The position numbers and the translations under genes are program-made. The notes beneath the pieces are model-generated. The model did no database searches. It worked only from the letters and a program-made list of their open reading frames with translations, and had not been told where the DNA came from. From contig SCHM01000002.1 of the NCBI GenBank assembly GCA_004123355.1, positions 5,243,569-5,307,568 of the forward strand: a stretch of DNA of 64,000 bases, read 5' to 3'. The stretch comes from Amphirosellinia nigrospora. Its lineage: Eukaryota; Ascomycota; Sordariomycetes; Xylariales; Xylariaceae. Positions 31,432 through 43,787 of the stretch are shown here, in pieces. How positions within the stretch are numbered: position 1 is the first letter of the stretch; every line of letters begins with the position of its first letter.

Positions 31432-34314
31432 CTACAATAGGGCAAATCCGGCCTCTTCAAGCTGAGGGCCTTCCGGCAGCATCGGCCGACCTTGCTTGGG
31501 GAATGGCCAAAACAGAGGATTCTCGGCCATGTCGCTCGCTCGTACTTGACGTTCTATACTCGGCGATGGGCCGCTTTGCCTTTGAGGGTTGCCCTGTTCC
31601 TCTGTGATGACTCCTTCCATCCTTTCTATAACGCCATGCACCGATGGCGGGGTAGAGATAGCGCGTTGTTGCTTCCGTCTTGACCAGGTAGAAGCTGATT
31701 CTGTTGCGGAAATATCGGGGACAAAGAAATTAAGGCTATTCGTTGACGGTCGGACGAGATGATCGACATCTTCCTGCGCCGCTTTATATGGGACCACGAC
31801 GTCAATATTCCATTTTTTGGCCAAAAAGCGCAAGATATTGAGAGCCTGTTCGGCAAATTGGTGACAAGGCGCCATCTCTGCCAAGTCAGCGATCCCCTGC
31901 TGGATAGCAGAGGCAACCTTTTGGCCAAGTTTAGTGGCAGGTGAACTTAACGGTGATGAAGCTGGGTCCGCCCCGCTGCCTGTTAAAGGTGAAGATGCTG
32001 TATGACCGGAACCCCCATGAGGTCGTACGGTAGACGTGCTCGATTGAGCGGTGGGGGATGTTGATTCAACACAGCTGGCTCCAATTGCGAGATGCATGAT
32101 GGATGACGTTAATAGAAAATATGGCACGAACGAGGGTGTACGACGGAGCGTATAAAGCTGAGAGTAGGAACGTAGGAGCCCTTGGATGGCATCGGCGGCC
32201 TGGGAGCAGACATCGCGCGGGAGTATCGCAGAGCCAATGATTCGTAGCTTTATAAGCGGTCTAAACAGGAGTAGGATAGCGAAGTGGTAGTACATGCTGA
32301 TATGATTAGTTTAGACATCCGTTAAAAACGAGAATTAGTATGGCAGGAATCGATGTGCCACTCACTGAGCAAAGAGGACGGCTGGCGTGAAGTTATGGCC
32401 CAGCCGTAAAACTTCAGGAATGCTGTCATACCAGTTCAGGTACTGTGTATATATGCTGAGTAGATCTCGGCTCGTAAGCGGTCTCCCTGGCGAATGGAGA
32501 ACGTAGAGTGATTGATGAACGAGCTCGCTGAGTTCGCAGAAACATTTGTATACAGACCGCACGTTGGACGGTTGCTCACAGGAACGCTGAAGCGGGGCTC
32601 CTTGGTCATGACTTAGTTACAGCAATATCGTAGTTTTTGCTTCGATTTCACCGAGGATTTCGACTTACCATCATCCGTGTACGGTATCCACAATGAAGCC
32701 TCAATGCCATCAATTATGGCAGGTTTGGGGGGCAAGTGAGGGAAGCATGAACACTGTGGTAGAGACCCAGTCGCAAGCGACCATGCACTTTATCAATGTT
32801 GGTTATTTTATTAGAGACATTGCACGATAGAATTGAGACTGACTGGTCAAGAGCAAAGGCACCCCAGAAGGTCGCTGCCTGGACAGCAAGCTCGTCCTCG
32901 TCGCCATCGTCATGGAGCCGATGCAGGCCCATTTCGATGGCAAGCCGCACACTCTGGCCGGCATAGTACCACGACTCGGAATCCCTCCCACAACTGGCCT
33001 CGCGAATGGACATTATCCCTAACGCTTGGATGGTGGTTAGAGTATGATGATTCGCCTCCCTATAAAGTAATCGCAGAGACTCCTTAAAAAAGTGATCGCC
33101 TGAGGTTCTCGGTTCGTTGGGGTTCGCACGCGTGTTGGGCTGTGTCGAGAAACGACAGCCCAAGGCGAGTAAGGCGTTGACCAATATTGGCGAGCAATAT
33201 CGATGCCGGCCCTGTACGTAATCTCGCAAGAAATGTTCTTTGCTCAGCGAAGCAAAGGTCGGATATTCCCAGCAAAAATATAATGCAAGGAGGTGCTGAA
33301 CGAGAGCCGAGTCGTTGGTAATATTGGTCCACGTGCTGGCAGGCACCTTCATCTCAGGGGATTCCAACGGCGCTAGCACCTGGTCCACCCCTCGATATCG
33401 AACGCTATCACTCGACCGATCTTGATCCTGAAGCCATAACCCTACACGGGATCGGGGTGGCCCTTCCATGCTCCATTGCATATCCTCATGATGCGTGCTC
33501 GGCTGTGACAAAGACTGACTCTGTGACGAGAAGTTCCAGGGACTATTCGCATCAAAATCCTGTTTCATGGTAGGGGTTTGGGTTGGGGTTTGGCTCATTG
33601 CGGCGGTTCCGTAACCACCTGGCCCCGTCAGAGTCCCTCCATACGTCGAGAGGGGCGGAGCCAATGTCACACCCGACCTAGGCTCGGCGGGTTGCGCGTA
33701 ACTAGGCAACCTGTCAGTGCCAATGGGAAGGGTACTGCCCAGCCAATCCGATATGACTTCGATAGGCTGGCCGTTCCGTAGCCTTTGAAGGACCTCTTCC
33801 CATAATTCGGTTCGAACGAGAGCGGAGAAGACACTGTCGCTTTGCCGCTGCTGTTTCCGCAGGCTCTCAATTTCATGGCGGAGGGTCTCCTTAGACTGAC
33901 GCACCGGGATCTCATAGACACACTCGACATCCTTTTGGGATTTACACCGACCGCAGGGCTTTTGACCGTCGCACTAGTAAGGTGTTAATATCCATCTAAA
34001 ACTAAGGTGTTGCCTTCGAGACTTGCTCCCCGCCCTGACCATATGGGTGTCGAGTCAGACGGAGGCACGCCGACGTACGAAGGGCCTGTGGCAACGAATT
34101 CACACCAACAACACGGGTGTACATACTTTTGCCCGTTTCTTCCTACACTCAGTACAGGCATTGGGCGTAACAACGCCCAGGCCCGTCTGCGCTTCGAAGA
34201 TAACGCGTTAGCAGACCCGGCTGCGGCAGACGTCGAGGGCGCGTCGTGCTTTTGGGACCTGGCCGGGGTCGAGGTTCGCTCTGCCGATGCCGAGCTGCCT
34301 TGCTCCTCCTCCAT
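31432..34314 (-). CDS. Zn2Cys6 transcription factor with fungal-specific TF domain
   Basis: Start MEEEQGSSASAERTSTPARS was chosen because it precedes a Ser-rich lead into the zinc cluster. The six-cysteine motif is split by an intron: NACTECRKKRAK, then GTATGT...CTAG, then CDGQKPCGRCKSQKDVECVYE. A coiled-coil linker follows (ETLRHEIESLRKQQRQ). The middle-homology domain (PF04082 type) is visible as VQHLLALYFCWEYPTFASLSKEHFL, ALLALGCRFSTQP, SWYYAGQSVRLAIEMGLHRL and TFWGAFALDQSVSI. Two further introns bracket the exon APLQRSCEQPSNVRSVYKC...FTPAVLFAQ (32362-32600). The last exon begins YYHFAILLLFRPLIKLRIIGS and contains SYSQLYTLRRTPSFVPYFLL, a block I associate with NirA/NIT4-like nitrogen regulators. 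That subfamily call is tentative. One-base breaks occur near 34180 and 32720. Confidence 0.85.
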
Positions 34315-36757
34315 GGCGGTGTTTGTCAAGACTGGTGGGGCATGCTCGTCGGTAACGACAGCGCGACATCCGCACCGCAACTAACACGCGGAACGGGAGG
34401 GCTGGGTGATCTGGTGAGTGGAAAGGCGAGCGGCAGCGCGTTATCTGGGCTCGAGGGCAACGAGCCTAGATAGCTGAGGCAAACACGAACAAGGGGTGCG
34501 CCAACCCACAGCCACTACAACAATGCAAGATGTGTGGCGACCTTTGCTCATCGAGGGACGTAGGGAACAACACGTGATAGGCTAGATAGCGTTGAGGCTT
34601 GAACCTATCGCCACTGCGCCGGGGGGAGAGCCGTCTCAGCTGGGACCAGGGGGGGATCCAGGGGAGTCGACAATCGTGGTAGGATGGCTAGCCTGCTCGA
34701 AGAGGTTGAGGCGCGCGCAGAAGGGTATTGGGCGTGAACGAAGACGAGGTCGAGGGCGGGGGTTGCAAGGTTGCAAGATTGCAAGGGAGGGGTCTAACGG
34801 CGGCTGACACTCAGTCAGTCAGTCTTTGGTTCGGACGCCAGAGCGGTGAGTGAGGCGCAATGGGATAGGCCTATGACGGGTGAATTCGATGACAAGCGAG
34901 GCAAAACAGAGCAGAGGCCATCAAGACTTTTGCAAGGAAGAAAGACGATGCGCGCGCGCAGAACACAAAACGCAAAACAGACCTAGCTCCGCCAGAGCCG
35001 CAGTCGGACAGGCTAGCTTTACGGTTCTAGAACAATCCTAGCTCTGCTGGACTGCCGACGGCGGCTAGGTACATTCCACCGTACACCGTTTCTAGCGACT
35101 TGACTAATGACTAACACCGAAGAAGTGGCGGGATGCTGGCATAGCTCGATAATGAAGATGGAGAATGCGCCTGGCATGAGGGTGTGCTCGGGTGCTTGGG
35201 TGCGCCACTTACCGACCAGTGCAGTACTTGCGATTCCTACTGGCTGATTGCATGAATTACGATGAGAGATAGAAGTCAAGGACTTCTGCTTCATGAGACT
35301 CTGGCGAGTGGACGATTCAAAGTGCATCTGGAAATGTCGTGGTAGGTGGGCGGGAGAATAACAAATGAGGAGTAGCTGCCCAGGTACCTAGGTACCTATG
35401 GTAAGGTAGGGGAGCTGCAGCATACAGGTGTACCCCTTACTGCTGCTACCATACTTAACTGTACCCCACATGGTTGCAAGATGTCGTTGCTGTAAAGCTG
35501 TTGGTAGGTAGGGCAGGGAGGTACCTAATTTGCTAGGCTAGCAGTTGCATCTCTGCTGTTGCTGGTAATCACGACCGGCGTTCTGTCCTAAGCTGTATAT
35601 GAAGCTCTATTGGTCACTGGACTTGGGCCTTCAGCATATTAGATATCGCGCGTGGCGTATCGGCCCGCACCTCGCGTGGGGCTATAGGAGCGAAAGCTCC
35701 CTCGAGCAACTACAAGTACTTAAGTTAGGGACTTATCTCGACGCTAGGTCCGGTGAACAACCGTCGCGATTTACTACCTACACTACATGTACAGGCTAGC
35801 TTGATGAAAGATATCTACTGGTAAATAGGTCCATACAATAACGGCAGGCGTGCGTTAGTGAGTATTGATAGGGATGGCGATTGTTGCGTCAGGTTGACGG
35901 CCGCCGTGTTTCTGTCGGGAATCACGATTACTTCATGGTGGAGTGCAAGAGGAGACCTGGTATACCTGGTATACCTGATATGAGGCTAACCACTGCAGCT
36001 ACCTTGCTTAGATGCTGTAGCTAACGTAGAATTGACACACTACCTACCTCAAGTGGTCTGATCTTAACTCTTGATAAAAACCGAATTTTTCACCAATGAG
36101 ACTCGTGATAACTGCCAATTGAGTACCTTTCCAACTAGAAAATTTCTGCCGCCCAGTTACCATCGTGCGATTGCCTTTGAACACAGTCACCGAATTTCTA
36201 GCTGGTGTTGTGTGTGGGGCGGCGAGCGAGATCTAGGGTAGGTATTTTACCTATTTCCCATTCATCCCCACTTCACAATGTCGATGCCAGACGAGAAATT
36301 CGATCCCCTGAATTAGGTAGGTATCTGGTACTTGCCAAGCCTATCATTGCCCATGTTTCAAGGTTAGTACCCTTGGGTATTTTGCTGCATGAACTCCGTA
36401 GCTCCATGTAACGTAGGTAATATGTGCAGATATACCAACTGCTACTCTCCGACCGAGTATTTTAGTTTTTGGTCTTTCTATCGTCTGTCAGGTGAATATC
36501 GCGGATGGATAGCTTGTATGACCCCTGTAGATTAGAGACTGTGAAAGAGGGCTATGCTATCGCTGGAAGCCCTAGGCAGTTGAGCCCGGGAGCAGAATGA
36601 AGACGTTCCAAGTACGAACACAAAACAATACGCTCCCTGTTGAATGTGCAGTTTTTTGCCCCTACAACAAATGATATACACCTTTGATTTCCATCTTGTA
36701 GGCCTCGTTATACACTTTCCCATATCCGACAGACCTCCACCTCTGAATCTCTTTTCC
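34315..36757. other. gene-free region
   Basis: About 2.4 kb. Its right part carries a 14-bp perfect palindrome at 35382-35395 within a TAGGTACC-rich stretch. No gene is supported. Confidence 0.4.
35381..35400. repeat. GGTACCTAGGTACC palindromic motif, copy 1
   Basis: A perfect 14-bp inverted repeat (GGTACC TA GGTACC style) in intergenic DNA. A 19-bp string including it recurs exactly at 51852-51870. Confidence 0.8.
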
Positions 36758-38350
36758 TTAATACCTCTTCATTGGACTTCTACTCTTCGCCGGACTTCTT
36801 CCCCTTTCTACCTTCGTTGGGCTATGTCTTCTGGAAGGTGTCTCGGGCGGCGGGAGAGCTTGGAACTTGGGAGGCGACGCATCTGTGTCTGGCGTCTCGT
36901 CATTTGCTGGTAAACGACGTAGGTTATGGCGAGGAGTCTGCGGCGGTATTGCCTGCCAGTAAACCTGCTGGGGCGCTGCGTGCTGGCTGGGGTGTGGTTG
37001 GCTGTAGGCTGGCGGCGCATGTCTTGTGAAGTCTGGGTAATCATGTGCCGACTTGTAGAGGGATCGTCCGCTGAAGAGGAAAATAGCAAACAAAAGAACT
37101 AATAGAACCTGTGGTGGTATGTCAGTAGACGTTTTTGGCTGCCGGGGACCGTGTGTAAATGCAAATCATTACGTACGATGGTTTTGTATGACATGGTATC
37201 GACAATCTCATTGATGATCTCCACGATGTTCTTGGCCCCAAGCTGAATCTTCTTGAGGTGGTCGGGGTTCTTATCCATGCAAGCAGCCCACTGCTCGCAT
37301 AGCGGGAACATGGCCGGCAGCCGATTTTCTATCGGGAGCACTTGTTTGTGACATACTCACTGCGACAGTGGGTTATCTCGTCGATAAGGTCGTCACGCAC
37401 GGCGGATCTAGCCGCTGCAAAGTCCTCGCGTAGACCGGTTATGATGGCCCAACCAATCCACAGTGTTCCTGTGACGCAGACGAGGCTGAAGCCAAAATTC
37501 AGCCAGTATCCGAGGATGCTCGGTGCGTACGGATGTCGCTGAAGGGTGGCCAAGAAACCTCCAAACCACCCGTCCTTGCTGCGCTTCTTCTGGCTGCCTT
37601 GCGGTCTGCCCGGTTGAAATGTGCTTTCATCAGATTCATAGTCGGAATCATCACCTTCGCCTGGCCGTCTATATGGTAGTCGATACCCGCTTATGTCTTT
37701 GTCGGCGTTGTACCGTTTTCGCTTGCGGATCTTGTCCCTCGAGGGGAAGATGGTCTTAGAGATCTCGCCCTTTCCGCTCGCCTTCTTTGGGAATAGTGAT
37801 CTGGGTCTGCTCGCGCTTGCGGGTGTGATGGCCATGTGAGCCATGTCGAAAGACTGATCGTGGTCCGGTGTCTCTGGGAAGTCGGAGCCGTCAGTAGCGG
37901 CGGGACTTGATTCGGCAGCGGATACTTCCGACATGGCATCCATCTCGAAGGGCTTGCGGGGGGTGGTGAAGGCAGCGTTGCGGAAGGGCGGCGCGGTAGC
38001 GGTTCGCTGCAGTCGGCCGCTGGCGAAGATGGAGGGAGATTGCTGCTGGTGCATGGGCGTGGGAGGTAGCGGTTTCGATGGTGTCGACTGTGTGCGAGCG
38101 AAGCCGTTCTGGGTGTATGCGCTGAAGCCGGAAGAGCCGCCAAATAGATCTGGATCGATAGGTTAGATGAGTGTTTGTTGCTTGTGCATGTGTGTGCATC
38201 GTGTTCGCGGCTCACGTGGATAGGTGGATGGATAGACTGACTTTTATGTTGAGCGCGCTTCGTGGTCTGAGCAAAAGGGCTGGAGGGATCCATGGGAGCA
38301 GTGTTCTGGTATTCCCAATCCATGGGAGATTCATAGGTTCGCTTATCCAT
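36758..38350 (-). CDS. Brl1/Brr6-like nuclear envelope protein (Brr6_like_C_C domain)
   Basis: A nuclear-envelope membrane protein needed for nuclear pore complex assembly and membrane lipid homeostasis in yeasts. Exon 1 (38242-38350) starts MDKRTYESPMDWEYQNTAPM. A 92-bp intron (38150-38241) leads to LFGGSSGFSAYTQNGF and a disordered N-terminal region. The domain begins HPYAPSILGYWLNFGFSLV (first membrane span), then the conserved four-Cys luminal segment: HCRSEYVTNKC and, after a one-base slip near 37333, LPAMFPLCEQWAACMDKNPDHL. VEIINEIVDTMSYKTI and, after a 68-bp intron (37109-37176), VLLVLLFAIFLFSGRSLY give the second membrane span. The tail is Pro/Ser/Arg-rich. Its start lies about 770 bp from the divergent IWS1 gene. 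Confidence 0.9.
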
Positions 38351-39121
38351 CGCCGAGTCTACGCTGAGTCGATGCTCCGGGAAACGGCAAATGCGACAAG
38401 CAGAACACCGTCGCGAGGGTGGGTAGGTAGGTAGGTAGGTATTCGATAGTCGGTGCGGTCGCTCTATGTAGGGCGGTGGGTAGTAAGTAGGAGGAGATGC
38501 TCGATGCGACAGCTCTTGTAGGCGTAGGGTATAGGGTACGCTACTATCTATATAAAACCATAATCCAGGGAACAACAGACTAAGGTTTGGTTGCAAAAGT
38601 AAACAAATCTAGCGGCCTGCACTCGCCTCCAGCCATAGCTAGAACTAGGGCATGTCCACTTTCTTTCCCTTGTCATACTGGCCGTGTGAAGGGGCCAGCC
38701 TAGCTAGATGAGGAGTTGATATAGGCATGTGAGACAACTTAACGACTGACCTGGCCCCACAACAAAGTTAGAGAGTCTTTGCACCGCCACACCAGTTTCA
38801 ACCACACTTGCACTCAAGCCTCGAATCTGTTTGTTGCTGGCAGTAGCGTACAGGTACAGGCTGCCTCGACCTAAATTCATTCTACAAATTCCTAAAAGAC
38901 AACCACCATCTCCTTCTCTTCCTCAATAATTTACTCGTGCGCGAATCTATCAGAATCTTCTAATCGTGCATCATCTATCATTATCAAGAATCTGCCAGAA
39001 CGACCCTGCGATTTTCTAGCTTGAGTCACAACCTATCGTGATCGTGCATAGCGACTTCAATCAACTTCAATCAACTTCTCTAAAGCCTATCAACTTACAT
39101 CCTCGGGCGGCATCATTTATC
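38351..39121. promoter_or_regulatory. divergent intergenic region, Brl1-like / IWS1
   Basis: A 771-bp gap between two divergently transcribed housekeeping genes must hold both promoters and 5' UTRs. It contains a (GGTA)n tract at 38422-38441 near the Brl1-like side and a C/T- and CAA-rich leader with two CTTCAATCAA copies directly before the IWS1 ATG. No obvious TATA box. Confidence 0.5.
38422..38441. repeat. (GGTA)n microsatellite
   Basis: Five perfect GGTA units, about 70 bp upstream of the Brl1-like start codon. Confidence 0.85.
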
Positions 39122-40496
39122 ATGTCCGACGCCGAGTCGCCCGCGGGTTCCCCCGCAAAAGATGAAACTACCCGCGACGAAGCCCCAAATGACAATGCCT
39201 CGCCGAAGGACTACGATGTGGCGGACGCTGCTGATTCAGACCGGGACTCGGACGCGCTATCTGAGATCGATGAAGAGCAATTTGAAGATTACGATCCATC
39301 CGCTGTTCGTATCGAAGAGCGGCCCGTCGAGATTGATGAAGACGCTGCGCGTACCTTGAAGGCCTCAAGACGAAAGGGCACCGCGACCAAGAAGCCTAAG
39401 GAAGGTCGCCGCGAGAAGAAGCGTGCGCGTGATCGCGACGATGAAGCCGACGGGGAGGTTCTTACCACAAAGCGAGTCCGTAAGACTGCCGGCAGCGAGA
39501 GTCGGAAAGAGACCCCAGAGCCAGAGAACGAAGAGCACCTGACGCCCGAGGAGCGGCGGCGGAGGGCCATAGAACGTGCTGCGGCCAAGGAGAAACCCAA
39601 GACGAAGAGGCGTAAGAAGAGAGACGAGGATGTAAGCACCTTCCGCTGCATTGGCTACATTGCCACCCCCAGATCACTAACAGTATTCGTGATTTAGGAT
39701 TTGGAAGACGAGATGGACGAGAAGATTGCCAATCTAAAAGTCCGCATGGAGAAAGCTTGTGAAGCTGACAACTCCGCCCGAGAGACAGGTCAACCTGCTC
39801 TCCATAAACTCAAACTCCTACCCGAAGTCACGGCTCTACTCAGCAGCAGAGCGCTACAAAACATCGTCGTCGATCCAGACACCAACTTCCTCCAGCACGT
39901 ACGGTTCTTTCTAGAGCCCCTCAATGATGGCTCTCTCCCGCATATAATATCCAGCGTGATATCTTTCAAGCCTTGCTCAATTTACCTATCGAAAAAGAGT
40001 CGCTGCGCATGAGCGGGATTGGCAAAATTATTCTGTTCTACACCAAGTCCAAGCGGCCCGAGATGGCGATCAAGCGTATGGCCGAGCGGCTGCTGGGCGA
40101 ATGGAGCAGGCCTATCTTGAACCGCACGCACGATTATAAGAAGCGCTTTGTAGAGACGCGAGACTACGACTACGAGTTTGTTTCTATCCTAACTGCCTAC
40201 CGAACGATCGTCATACTAATACAACCCAATAGGGCGGCTAAACGGCGCCAGGCCCAGGACAGCCAAAGAACACTCCCTCAACGTCCAGCTGCCTCCAGTT
40301 TACGAGACGCCGAGCGCGAGCGAGCCCTGGCCCCGCGAACCAAAACAACCGCGCCCGTATCTCTGGCTTACCGCAGGCCTACACCATCGCACCCCGCAGC
40401 ACCTTCAACCCGTCTCAAGGCCCAGAGTTCAAACCCATCGGCGCCAGCGGGTTTGACGCGTTCAAGAAGATTGTCGCCAACAAGAAAAAGAAGTAA
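39122..40496 (+). CDS. iws1: transcription elongation factor IWS1/Spn1 (TFIIS N-terminal domain)
   Basis: Binds Spt6 and RNA polymerase II and acts in transcription elongation and chromatin maintenance in the nucleus. The start MSDAESPAGSPAKDE gives the typical long acidic/basic disordered N-terminus. A 66-bp intron (39632-39697) precedes DLEDEMDEKIANLKVRMEKAC. The LW/TFIIS-N domain reads GQPALHKLKLLPEVTALLS, HVRFFLEPLNDGSLP, then in a shifted frame YNIQRDIFQALLNLPIEKESLRMSGIGKIILFYTKS, RPEMAIKRMAERLLGEWSRPIL. A second intron fits at 40180-40232. The C-terminus reads LNVQLPPVYETPS and ends SGFDAFKKIVANKKKK with stop at 40494-40496. Frame changes at about 39930, 40240 and in an AAAA run at 40342-40345 interrupt it. 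An essential gene of this kind is unlikely to be truly broken. Confidence 0.92.
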
Positions 40497-41624
40497 ACGC
40501 CATGGCACAATCATTCTTCATCGGTGGCCCCTATTCCGTAAACGTGGATGGGCCTTTTAATCAGAGGGCATACGTAGGGAATTTGAGAGGAACGGAGTCA
40601 AAGCATACCTGATTAGGATGTATGTTGCGGAGTTTCGGTGTCAGCCATGCTACTTGCTGTTTTGAGCGCAATGCTGCGGCGCTCTATCAAGCACAACGTT
40701 TCTATTCCTCAGTACCGAATCCCATATAGCTCGTGGCAAAAACGGGTTGGTTTAATTAAGAGGGAATATAGACACTATGGTTGCCCTTCGTTTGATAGAG
40801 TTGTGCGTAATGCAGCTTTGCCGAAATTGCTAATTTCTGATGTCGTTCGGGCGACCATGTTTATCTATGTCCACGCCTCCAACTATCTGCTGATGCCACG
40901 CGCTGTGTTTGCGTTATATTAAGGTATAGATTTAACTTGAGAATCGCGATTACGTATCTACCTATATACTAAGTACAATGGCCCATACGTAACGTAACGT
41001 ACGTAAATCGTTGGCAACCTGAGGATATATGTTCCCTTGGCGAAGAATATATTGCCAAAGAGTTGGAAACAAATCCTCTGGGAAATAAGAGAAAGAGAAG
41101 AGAAAGAAGAAATGGCTAGAAGAATCCGTCTCGGCTTCATAGCTAGCAGAGATCTGGTGCACAGATTAACAAGTTGATTAGAACAGCATCGGTAGTAGAC
41201 ATCATCAGACAGGCTCAAATAGGATCAAGGCCCCAAGATCGAGATTCGCCCTTGCAACAAGTCTCATCCACCACTATTTGCCATTTCGATCTAATACAGA
41301 CGAAATAATAGCCGTGGGCTAAAAGGTTCAAAAAAATTTTTATGCATTCGTTTTTACCGAAGGGTTTACTACTGAGTGAAACGAAAGTTTTGTAGGATTA
41401 TCATATCCGTTCGCTCCCTTTACTGTTATCTCGGGCGTCTTAAGAATCGTACAGTTACTGCTCTTGTATATAGTACTGTACATCATGTTTCCCTGACATT
41501 TCCTCACTAGCTCATCTGGAGATGAAGTTTTTGGGCCGCTCATATCTATGAGATGCCCATTCAATCAATCTCCATCATTTCCCCGACTTTGACCATCTGT
41601 TTTCAAGGGTCGTTACATTAGCGG
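40497..41624. other. convergent intergenic region
   Basis: 3' flanks of IWS1 and of the ankyrin gene. AT-rich, with purine-rich tracts near 41090. The ORF at 40638-40922 has no recognisable features. Confidence 0.4.
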
Positions 41625-43787
41625 TCATACATTACTGGTATCTAACGACTTTCTAATTGCTTCCAAAATGCTCAACCGGTTGTAAAATTCAGCGGCCGCC
41701 AGTGCGTGCGCCCAGTCTCGTCTGCTAAAAGGGGGTCCGCGCCCTGGCGGATCAGCGAACTTGCTATCGTGTCGCGGCCGAGATCGATGGCGAAATTCAA
41801 AGGTAATGAGCTACCGGACTCGTTCGGACTTGCTCCGCTCGCCAGCAGTAATTCCACCAGCTCTATATTATCGCACGCTATGGCCTTTCATTGTTGAAAT
41901 TCAATTTTTTAGCTCACGCTCAACTCGAGGTCGGGAAGGAAACAAGAGAAATCCGGCGCACATACCCAGTACATGGCGTTCTTCTTTGACGCGTCCGTGT
42001 GGTGGACATCCGCTCCCGCTTTAATCAACGCTTTTGCGTTCTCGAACCGCTTCGTTTCACAGACGCAGAGGAGAGCTGTCATTTCTAGAGAAGTATAAGC
42101 CAATCAGCCCCTTTTGCTAGTGTCAAGGAGACACGCACGATTGCCGGGGATCACGAAGTTCGGGTCTGCTCCATGCTCCAACAACAATCTTGTCATGGCG
42201 AAATCGACGTCGTCGTTGTGGTACATGACCAGGAAAAGTGTTGTCAAACCCTCGTTATTTTCCCGTTTCTTGAACTTCTCGTGGAATGGGTTAGTCATGT
42301 CCAGGAAGTGGGAGGTCGAAGGCGGAAACCAGGTTGTTAGGTTCGCGTCAGCTCCATGTTCAAGTAGCAGCCTCAAGCTGACAATATTTCGATGAAGGAT
42401 CGCTCGGTGGATGGGTAGAATGTCTGCCATTTAGTTGGCCCAGTTCGCGATACTGTGAGGCAGAGACTTACTTGTAAGCGGTTCTGCCGTGTTTGGGCTA
42501 AATCCTGCTTCTAAAAGCAGCCTAATGGCTTGAATGTTATTTGCGTCGACGGCTTCGCTGATAACATCAATATCGATGGCCCCTCGCTTGATACGCTTTG
42601 CCAGAGTCTCAATAAATGGCTTGATGGTCGGGATGTCGTTGGGGTACTGGTCAATAATCTTGAGTAATTGCGGTATCCCAAAGCCGCCTAAAGCACATCC
42701 CCGACTTGCTAGGAATTCAGCAACGCCCCATGACTGCTCTCTCACCGCTAATTGGAACGGAGTCAAGCGCTCCTGGGTGTTTTTGCTATCGATATTGATG
42801 CCATTTTCTAAAGCGATCTCGGCAATGCGAGGCTCGTCATAAAGAGCGCAGAGATGGAGGATAGTGAGTCCGTTGTCGAAACGATCGGTTACCGAAACCC
42901 GTTCTGATATCAGTTGAGTCACTCGCTGTGCATCGCCAGCCGCAACAGCCTCGAAAAGACGTTGACGCCCCTCCTCAGGATTTCTGATTGGCAATATCAG
43001 CTCTCGTTCATGATTAGAAAGGCGTACTCACAAATATAATACCTCTGATTCTATAGGTGGTTCTGCGTCTTCTAGCTTGTTCATGAATACTCCAAGAGTA
43101 TAGTCGACGTCTGTGCTAGCTCCAGCACTCGAGGGCCGGCTTCTCACTGTCACAGAGCGAAGGTCATCTACAACCCTTCTCCGGAAAACCTAGCCCTGTC
43201 GTGACTGGCGAAATCCTTCTGCAGTCGCTGGTATAACTCGTCAATATCTTTGTGAATTTCTTCCTGCCCCTTGCCACCCAAATAACTATTGAATCGGTGC
43301 TGGTCATCAGCAACACTCCATAGTAGTTAAATGAGGTATGAATATCCTACTTACCCATTTGAGACAGATATGATGAGGTTCAAGCTTGCTCTAGCTTCGA
43401 GTAGCTGGGATCTCTGAGATGTGATCTCGTGTTTTCGCACCACCCAGCGGCTCATCATTACTATCTTACCCCTTGTGCCCTGCCCATACGTTGGCGCCAT
43501 CACTTCCCCCAAGGCCTTGGTCAACGCACAGACGGAAGTCTGGCAACTGGACATGCACTGCTCAATGGTCTGCAAGAAGATCACGGCCTCTGCTTGAAAG
43601 GGCGCGGACCAAGCATTAATCCAGCCGAGTGTAATACCATGTTGAGATTCTCAAGCTCGGTCTTGAGCTCGATCAAAGCCGACGGCGCATCACGGGCGTC
43701 GGTGATGAGTGTGATGATGCCCTGGGCCGCCTTCGTTGTGAACGCGATGATGCCTGTGACACTGGCGATGACTGATAATGGGTCCAT
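41625..43787 (-). CDS. PigL_N-type N-terminal domain plus ankyrin repeats
   Basis: The N-terminus MDPLSVIASVTGIIAFTTKAAQ matches the fungal N-terminal domain (PF17111, PigL_N) that heads many fungal STAND/NLR-like proteins. It continues LIELKTELENLNMVLHSAG and a helical part up to NLIISVSN, then a GTAAGT donor near 43350. A middle helical exon (VVDDLRSVTVRSRPSSAG ... TLGVFMNKLEDAEPPIESEVLYL) follows. At least six ankyrin repeats then run: LFEAVAAGDAQRVTQLI, NGLTILHLCALYDEPRIAEIALENG, TPFQLAVREQSWGVAEFLASRG, ILPIHRAILHRNIVSLRLLLEHGAD, MTRLLLEHGADPN, NAKALIKAGADVHHTD, VELLLASGASPNESG, TIASSLIRQGADPL. Four short introns separate them. The likely end is EAIRKSLDTSNV (stop at 41625), reached through a one-base break near 41715. 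No NACHT or NB-ARC domain lies between the N-terminal domain and the repeats. Confidence 0.8.

Noticed and set aside
37691-38596. 301-codon ORF over the 5' part of the Brl1-like gene
   Set aside because: Only its MDKRTYESPMDWEY segment is real (exon 1). The rest reads intron and a wrong frame.
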